Shown here piece after piece: positions 57,701 to 64,000 of a DNA stretch of 64,000 bases. This DNA is from Halichondria panicea (lineage: Eukaryota; Porifera; Demospongiae; Suberitida; Halichondriidae): NCBI RefSeq assembly GCF_963675165.1, contig NC_087393.1, positions 5,614,202-5,678,201 of the forward strand, written 5' to 3'. Numbering within the stretch: the first letter of the stretch is position 1; every line of letters begins with the position of its first letter. Under the pieces are notes generated by a model that saw only the letters and a program-made list of their open reading frames with translations, was not told the origin of the DNA and ran no database searches. Both the position numbers and the translations under genes were made by a program.

Positions 57701-60572
57701 GGGGTCATAGTCCACCTCCCCTACACACCCCACTGGTTGGGACTCTGGACTACTGCAAGCAAGAGAAAATTACAGCTACAGCATTGGGAAAAGTCCCAGG
57801 GACTTCGAATAAATTAATGATAAGAAAATTCATACAGTGACTATACATCATCGAAAAATGTCAATCTCAATAAATAGAAGAATGAATATGATTGGATAAA
57901 GGACGCATGCACGTTGGGCAACAAGGAGGAGTCACCGATGCATGGTACAAGTATAAAAATGAATGTTCATGTCATTTTTCTCAACTAGTTCATTGCAGTA
58001 TCTCACAGCCCAAGTCAAGTTTAAAAAATGTTCAAGATACTTAGAGCACTTTGCAGCTGCTGCGGACCCACCAGAGTTGCCCCAAGCCAACCATCAGAGG
58101 GGGACAATAGGTTGGCTCTATTATAACTCTGTCAGCAAAACACTACCATTGTACTTCATGTATGATACAGAGATGAAACAGGTAATCAGACAATAAAGCT
58201 TGAACAAGATTTGCTTGGTGCACAGAAACTCTCTACTAAAGTTGGTATGGACTTCCCAAGAATACTGTAAGTAACGTAACCTGGAATGTACAATGACTTA
58301 AAACACATGCAGGGAAGCTCAAACTACATTCCCTCCAATAGGAGCAACAGCTAACATGAGAAGTTAGAGCAGTTAGAGCAGTTACAGCAAGCATTAGAGC
58401 ATACATTTTTTTTTATTTACATATGCTTGTTGGGAAATAATATAAAAATTATACCTTATCTCCTTTTTAAGGCTCTTGTTAGTCTTGTTAGGAGACGTCC
58501 TGGTGGGTGTGTGGGTGGTCCTGGGAGCTGTGTGGGGGGTGGAGAGTACAGTGAGGGGGCGTGAGAGTAGCAGCCTCAGGCAAAGCAACTGTGGTACACA
58601 CAATACATGTGCCATGTGGGAAGCCATACTAGAGCTGAGCTAGAGGTCAAGGTTCACCATGACACAGCTAGTGCAAGTGGTAATGAACATGCCCATGTAC
58701 TTACAAAAGAATGAATGCACAGTCTTTTCTTCCTCCATTGATTTCTCCTCATCATTTCCTTGTACCTCTTCTTTGCTAGCTAAGGCCACTCCTTCATCCA
58801 TCACTACCTCCATCATTACCTCATTGTCCCCACTGTCCTGGTCAGTCGCCTCTAATGCAGGTGTGGTGGTACTCCTGACCCTGGCTGGTGACCTCTCAAC
58901 AGGAGGGCTCTTAATGTCTGTTGATGATGCATTTGGTGTGGTTGCCTGGGGTGATCTCATCTTGCCAGTGTGCTTACGAGCTGGGCGTGGAATAAGAATA
59001 ACTAGTGACATCACAATCTCCTACAGAGCTAGAGGTAGCCATAGCTCTAGTGACATCACAATCTCCTACAGAGCTAGAGGTAGCCATAGCTCTAGTGACA
59101 TCACAATCTCCTACAGAGCTAGAGGTAGCCATAGCTCTAGTGACATCACAATCTCCTACAGAGCTAGAGGTATATAGCCATAGCTCTAGTGACATCACAA
59201 TCTCCTACAGAGCTAGAGGTAGCCATAGCTCTAGTGACATCACAGTCTCCTACAGAGCTAGAGGTAGCCATAGCTCTAGTGACATCACAGTCTCCTACAG
59301 AGCTAGAGGTAGCCATAGCTCTAGTGACATCACAGTCTCCTACAGAGCTAGAGGTAGCCATAGCTCTAGTGACATCACAGTCTCCTACAGAGCTAGAGGT
59401 AGCCATAGCTCTAGTGACATCACAGTCTCCTACAGAGCTAGAGGTAGCCATAGCTCTAGTGACATCACAATCTCCTACAGAGCTAGAGGTAGCCATAGCT
59501 CTAGTGACATCACAGTCTCCTACAGAGCTAGAGGTAGCCATAGCTCTAGTGACATCACAGTCTCCTACAGAGCTAGAGGTAGCCATAGCTCTAGTGACAT
59601 CACAGTCTCCTACAGAGCTAGAGGTAGCCATAGCTCTAGTGACATCACAGTCTCCTACAGAGCTAGAGGTAGCCATAGCTCTAGTGACATCACAGTCTCC
59701 TACAGAGCTAGAGGTAGCCATAGCTCTAGTGACATCACAATCTCCTACAGAGCTAGAGGTAGCCATAGCTCTAGTGACATCACAATCTCCTACAGAGCTA
59801 GAGGTAGCCATAGCTCTAGCTGCATACAACACAGCACTCGTAATGAGCACTGTGCATTAGCTACTATAGTACACACAGTGCATTGATTGTCAGTGTTTAA
59901 ATAGACAAACCAGTTTTTCTCTTAGGAGGCGTCTTCAATAATTCATCCTCAGTGCTAGGCCCACCATTGTGGCCAGTCCCCTCAGTGCTAGGCCCACCAT
60001 TGCGGGCCTGTTCCTCAGTCACTGGTACATCCATAGATGGTTGCACAGATGATGATACTATAGCATTCTCTTCTGATTGAGACATCTCTACATTGTCTGA
60101 GAGTTCGTTAGTTGTTTCATTTGTTTCATTTGCCACTTCTGTGTCAGAATCTTCACTGTCTGAGATAACACGACGTTTCTTTGACTTGCTCTTAAATACG
60201 GGGGATTCTACTTTATCCGGGAAAGCATTGCCAGCCTCCTCATCCCCTAGAGTGGTGTCCCTCTGTCTCTCCTCATTCTCCAGAGTGGTGGTGTCCCTCT
60301 GTCTCTTGTTGTTGGGGGGAGGACTCTTGGTCTTAGGACCAGGGGACTTGGAGAAGAAGTCACTGTATCATACACTGTATGTGAACATGTATAATGTAGT
60401 ATATCACACATACTTACAGTATTCCTCTTTGAGGCATTCTGAGGATCTTCACTGTCTGCTATGCTTAATAGAGGGCAGTGCTCTGTTGAAATACGGTAAG
60501 AGTCGTTTATAGGAAGAAAATTAGAAAAAGCTTGTTTGCTACGTTTATTCCACTGACGATCTTTGCCCACAT
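53530..60572 (-). CDS. LIG1: DNA ligase 1 (ATP-dependent)
   Basis: About 20 exons. The ligase seals Okazaki fragments and repair nicks in the nucleus. N-terminal, low-complexity Ser/Glu-rich region (60440-58700: [39 protein letters not shown]). DNA-binding domain: [20 protein letters not shown] (57690), [77 protein letters not shown]. Catalytic core: [18 protein letters not shown], then [20 protein letters not shown] (55060-55140) with the adenylated lysine in [82 protein letters not shown] fold: [36 protein letters not shown], ending KEEDFY and TGA at 53530. The first exon is uncertain: the frame upstream of [13 protein letters not shown] has no ATG unless ATG 60572 is joined through a short intron. 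A canonical N-terminal PIP box is not visible. Confidence 0.95.
54767..54798. repeat. (CA)n microsatellite in LIG1 intron
   Basis: In sense (TG)n ending GCAG before the exon [20 protein letters not shown]; again part of a 3' splice tract. Confidence 0.9.
55803..56838 (-). repeat. ~41-bp minisatellite, about 25 units, carrying a LIG1 acceptor
   Basis: Units of GGGACTGTGGGGGGTATGGG plus GGTATTAACTGCTTGTGTACA, length varying by 1-4 bases in the G runs. In sense each unit ends CATACCCCCCACAG then TCCC, the same as the true acceptor before TCCCAGGCCAAGAAG ([11 protein letters not shown]). A decoy acceptor would add SLYTSS then a stop. The intron lies between the [14 protein letters not shown] exon and the KKVDIIKG exon. 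Confidence 0.95.
57000..57205. repeat. Short tandem repeat in LIG1 intron
   Basis: Five imperfect units of about 44-50 bp: CATCTCAGCCACTAGCCCC followed by CCCACACCCACACACACACA, adjoining the exon boundary CACCTCAGCCACTAGCCCGAGG (GLVAE). In sense the donor GGCTGAGGTGCG and its neighbourhood are echoed in each unit as GGCTGAGATGTG or GGCTGAGGTGTG. Confidence 0.85.
57770..58480 (-). other. LIG1 intron, no gene seen
   Basis: Between the exons ending KSLKKEIR and starting [11 protein letters not shown]-rich, no repeat array; a 77-codon plus-strand open frame (57963-58196) has no recognisable motif. Confidence 0.5.
59005..59822 (-). repeat. 45-bp minisatellite, about 18 units, in LIG1 intron
   Basis: Very uniform units TAGTGACATCACAATCTCCT plus ACAGAGCTAGAGGTAGCCATAGCTC, with A/G alternating at one site (CACAATC/CACAGTC) in blocks. 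It begins 25 bases before the acceptor CACGCCCAG of exon [11 protein letters not shown] but does not include it. Because 45 is a multiple of three and units lack stops, frames are open on both strands; these are not genes. Confidence 0.95.
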
Positions 60573-60615
60573 TTTAATTGAGCTTGTTTATAATTTATTT
60601 TTAAGTTGAGCTGAG
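60573..60615. promoter_or_regulatory. Tight divergent start region, LIG1 / unknown gene
   Basis: The apparent first LIG1 coding exon and the plus-strand ATG at 60616 are only about 45 bp apart. A shared promoter is likely, with 5' UTRs overlapping, unless the true LIG1 start is elsewhere. No motif is claimed. Confidence 0.4.
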
Positions 60616-62331
60616 ATGTCTGTTCGATCGCTGTCAGTGCGTAAGAGAATCTATGAGATCAAAAACTTGTCACCCAAACCAAAGTAAGGACAGGTAGCCT
60701 TTGAGATTGCATGAGCTCTGAGATTGCATGCAGTGGAGCTGCACATCCACACACAAGTATTTATATGTTAATTAGCCTTGTGCATGTTGTGTGCAGACAC
60801 TTGCACTGCTTGGTTTGTGTACACAGCTGCTAGTGTGCTCAGCCGCTAGTGTGCCACTAGCGTGCTCAGCTGCTAGTGTGCTCAGCCGCTAGTGTGCTCA
60901 GCCGCTAGTGTGCTCAGCCGCTAGTGTGCCACTAGCGTGCTCAGCTGCTAGTGTGCTCAGCTACTAGTGTGCTCAGCCGCTAGTGTGCTCAGCCGCTAGT
61001 GTGCACAGCTACTAGTGTGCTCAGCCGCTAGTGTGCTCAGCCGCTAGTGTGCACAGCTACTAGTGTGCTCAGCCGCTAGTGTGCTCAGCCGCTAGTGTGC
61101 ACAGCTACTAGTGTGCTCAGCCGCTAGTGTGCACAGCTACTAGTGTGCACAGCTACTAGTGTGCTCAGCCGCTAGTGTGCTCAGTAGTTACACTGTTTCT
61201 CTTGAGCCTACAATAATTATTGAACTGGTGTCAATTATTAATAGAAACAGTTTCGCACCTTTGAATTGTATAGCTAGTACAGTACACTGCATAGCTACAG
61301 ACTACAGTACACTGCATAGCTACAGACTACAGTACACTGCATATAGCTAGTACAGGGCATTGTCTGTATTGGGAGATGTTAGTACAAGCACACAGTGGGT
61401 GTGTGACCTCATACCATGGCACTCCCTTGTTAGCTTGTAGCTAGGGTGGTGCCATTCTCTAGAGGTTCACTGTGCACCACCCCCAGTGTTGTGTGATTAG
61501 AGGTTTCACTGTGTGTGATGTTGTGCACCACCCCCAGTGTTGTGTGATTAGAGGGTTCACTGTGTGTGATGTTGTGCACCACCCCCAGTGTTGTGTGATG
61601 TTGTCACTGTGCACCACCCCCAGTGTTGTGTGATTAGAGGGTTCACTGTGTGTGATGTTGTGCACCACCCCCAGTGTTGTGTGATTAGAGGGTTCACTGT
61701 GTGTGATGTTGTGCACCACCCCCAGTGTTGTGTGATTAGAGGGTTCGCTGTGTGTGATGTTGTGCACCACCCCCAGTGTTGTGTGATTAGAGGGTTCGCT
61801 GTGTGTGATGTTGTGCACCACCCCCAGTGTTGTGTGATTAGAGGGTTCGCTGTGTGTGATGTTGTGCACCACCCCCAGTGTTGTGTGATTAGAGGGTTCA
61901 CTGTGTGTGATGTTGTGCACCACCCCCAGTGTTGTGTGATTAGAGGGTTCACTGTGTGTGATGTTGTCACTGTGCACCACCCCCAGTGTTGTGTGATTAG
62001 AGGGTTCACTGTGCACCACCCCCAGTGTTGTGTGATTAGAGGGTTCACTGTGTGTGATGTTGTGCACCACCCCCAGTGTTGTGTGATTAGAGGGTTCACT
62101 GTGTGTGATGTTGTGCACCACCCCCAGTGTTGTGTGATTAGAGGGTTCACTGTGCACCACCCCCAGTGTTGTGTGATTAGAGGGTTCACTGTGCACCACC
62201 CCCAGTGTTGTGTGATGTTGTCACTGTGCACCACCCCCAGTGTTGTGTGATGTTGTCACTCATTGGGAGGCAATAGCAGATTGCATATGGATAATCCCCA
62301 TACACTGTACAGAGCAGCCCCACCCCCACAT

Positions 62332-62404
<73 letters not shown>

Positions 62405-62425
62405 ACACACACACACACACCCACC

Positions 62426-62495
<70 letters not shown>

Positions 62496-64000
62496 GGTTG
62501 CCTAATCCGTGGCTCTGATGCGACGGACACGCCCCCTCCACTGGCGGAGAGACAAGCCTCCACCATCATAGAGTCTGCTATACTGGTAAGAGAAGTCTAC
62601 GTACTAGCCCTTGGTACTGATGTGATGCTTTAGATACCTCCATACTCTGTGCTCACATTATAGACTACTACAGTATAGTAGCATATACTCTACTGTCAGT
62701 TGATGCAGTACCTTCCCCTGGCATTGTGCAGTGCCCTAGCTGTTGGAGTAGTGGATGAGGGGAAAGATCACTTGAACAGTAGAATTTGTAGCACTGTTGA
62801 TAAACAGATTGTCAAGCTGCATGACACACACGAACAGTGGACTAGGTTTGGTGTAGCCAGAGGAAACACCGTATAGCGGGTAATTTTCTTAGGGTAAAAA
62901 ATTGCTCTCGTGAGTAAAAATTTTGTTTGTCTGCATTTCCTCCTCCCTCTCTTTATCTCCTCCCTCTCTCTCTCTCTTAGGAGCAGCAGCAGAAACAGAA
63001 GCACAGTGTATCAGGGTCCTCTCTACCTACCATCAATGATGGTGACGATACAGATGATGATGACACATTCACCATTGGTATTGCCAGGGATACCTCGTTC
63101 TATGAGGGACAAGAGGAACCATCTAAAGTGAGTGAGAGCAGCCCTTGGACCTACTTATAGTGTCAATAATATAGTGGTTTCATATAGTGGTTGTGTGTAG
63201 TGGTTTGGCAGCTCTTGGTTGTTGTACAGTACTGGCCATTCACTTCTGTTATACTAGACAGTTGACAGTATCTCCTCTGACGCCTCCTACACAGTCTACC
63301 AGATGTCATGGCATCACATGAGTGCAGTAGCACATGCTATTATAGTGCTGAGCAACCCACAGCCAGGGGGATACTCATACTTAGTGAATGTGGTGTATGA
63401 GCACAATGTTATAGATATCTCTCAGGTTGTGTAATACAGAAGCTACTATGCAAGCAGAGCGTTTGGTGTGTCCCTACAGCTATAGGAAGTGATGTCATCA
63501 CTCAATCCTCTGACTATAAGAGAACAGTGCATGCATAAGCAAACTAAATCAGCTAGAAATAACAAAGTAAGAAAATTAATGTCAGCAATGTTTAAAAAGA
63601 AGACATCTCCACGAAAGCTACCTGGACTGCGAGACCTGCTATCTCGACACAGAGCAATCACATCGCCAGTAGATACCAGAGCTCCCATTGATGGCTTCCA
63701 TACAGCCAGTTGCTCAGAACCTGATCTAACCATTCATGACATGGTTGACCAAGTGTGTCCCATGAATACACTCACCCTGAGGCACGTTAAATCAGATGGA
63801 TTCTCATCAAATGAACATCTCGAATATTCAGAACTGTGTCAGCTGCAGCAATTTTCACACTCGAGCTCTTCCATTTCTTTAAGTAGCAATCCTTCATTGC
63901 ACGAGGCTAGTACTGAGGCTCAAGAAGAAACTGACTTTGACTTTGTACCGCGATTCTTGCTAAGGAAAAAGTTTGGCAACCATGTTAAATCAGCCAGTGA
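60616..64000 (+). CDS. Unrecognised Ser-rich protein, 5' part (runs off window)
   Basis: Four exons join without breaking frame: 60616-60683 ([20 protein letters not shown]), 62495-62585 ([20 protein letters not shown]), 62981-63127 ([10 protein letters not shown], then acidic [20 protein letters not shown]), 63486-64000 open to the edge ([71 protein letters not shown]). Donors GTAAGG, GTAAGA, GTGAGT and acceptors (CA)nCAG, CTCTTAG, CTATAG support it, and exon lengths 68, 91 and 147 restore phase. Basic N-terminus, acidic patch, Ser-rich disordered parts, no domain that I recognise. The large first intron holds two minisatellites and a CA tract. Confidence 0.5.
60826..61190. repeat. ~15-bp tandem repeat (GCTCAGCCGCTAGTGT), intron 1
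   Basis: About 24 short units of GCTCAGCCGCTAGTGT with GCACAGCTACTAGTGT variants arranged in a higher-order pattern. Followed by three CTACAGACTACAGTACACTG-like units (61280-61345). Confidence 0.93.
61467..62262. repeat. 51-bp minisatellite, about 17 units, intron 1
   Basis: Units GTGCACCACCCCCAGTGTTG plus TGTGATTAGAGGGTTCACTG and TGTGTGATGTT, with shortened units lacking the last or middle block. Each unit holds CCACCCCCAG, an acceptor-like tract in the sense of the plus-strand gene, but it is not identical to the used acceptor at 62494. Open frames across it on both strands are artefacts. Confidence 0.95.
62337..62494. repeat. (CA)n microsatellite forming a 3' splice tract
   Basis: About 158 bp of CA with a CCCACC-rich block in the middle, ending CACACAG directly at exon 62495. 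Confidence 0.95.

Noticed and set aside
57963-58196. 77-codon plus-strand frame in a LIG1 intron
   Set aside because: No motif, no splice or start context, within the size expected by chance.
59005-59886. Long open frames with 15-residue repeats on both strands
   Set aside because: A 45-bp intronic minisatellite without stops; the LIG1 reading phase passes through the CACGCCCAG acceptor, not the repeat.
61467-62262. CRISPR-like appearance of direct repeats
   Set aside because: No unique spacers; units are directly adjacent tandem repeats in a eukaryotic intron.

Overview
The window is a compact animal nuclear segment: multi-exon genes with mostly short GT-AG introns, no operons, many microsatellites and minisatellites. 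Animal-type genes (exportin-6, Mediator MED7, DNA ligase 1, a receptor tyrosine kinase, UNC13D/BAIAP3-type proteins, CBM21 proteins) point to an early-branching metazoan. Gene density, small introns and the RTK and MACPF types make a demosponge my best guess, but no species is claimed.

Layout. 1-2386 (+): 3' part of a multipass transporter of the major facilitator type. 2479-9196 (-): receptor tyrosine kinase with a long juxtamembrane region. 9439-11508 (-): two-exon MACPF-domain protein. 11912-19454 (-): exportin-6, head to head with MED7 (19668-20710, +). 20919-22610: two divergent CBM21 (glycogen/PP1-targeting type) genes forming a large inverted duplication. 22880-53367: three tandem minus-strand copies of a large UNC13D/BAIAP3-like C2-MHD gene (A 22880-33011, B 34188-42565, C 45842-53367). 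Between A and B lie a retrotransposon RT fragment and a deleted CBM21 copy; between B and C lies 3.3 kb without a recognisable gene. 53530-60572 (-): DNA ligase 1, divergent from an unrecognised Ser-rich gene that runs off the right edge (60616-64000, +).

The most striking pattern is structural. Many minisatellites are built on splice junctions: their units contain the 3' splice acceptor (LIG1, XPO6, the MACPF gene, all three UNC13 copies) or sit on a donor (XPO6, UNC13-C). Where I translated the decoy acceptors they lead to a stop or a frame change, so the arrays are rows of decoy sites beside conserved exons. The three UNC13 paralogs carry the same 79-bp array with about 4, 9 and 1 units, a natural comparison. 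The UNC13 duplication unit appears to have included a CBM21 gene, whose copy next to UNC13-B was destroyed by a deletion between two CAATGG repeats.

Exon limits were read by eye from splice motifs, reading phase and remembered family features; no alignment or search was run.
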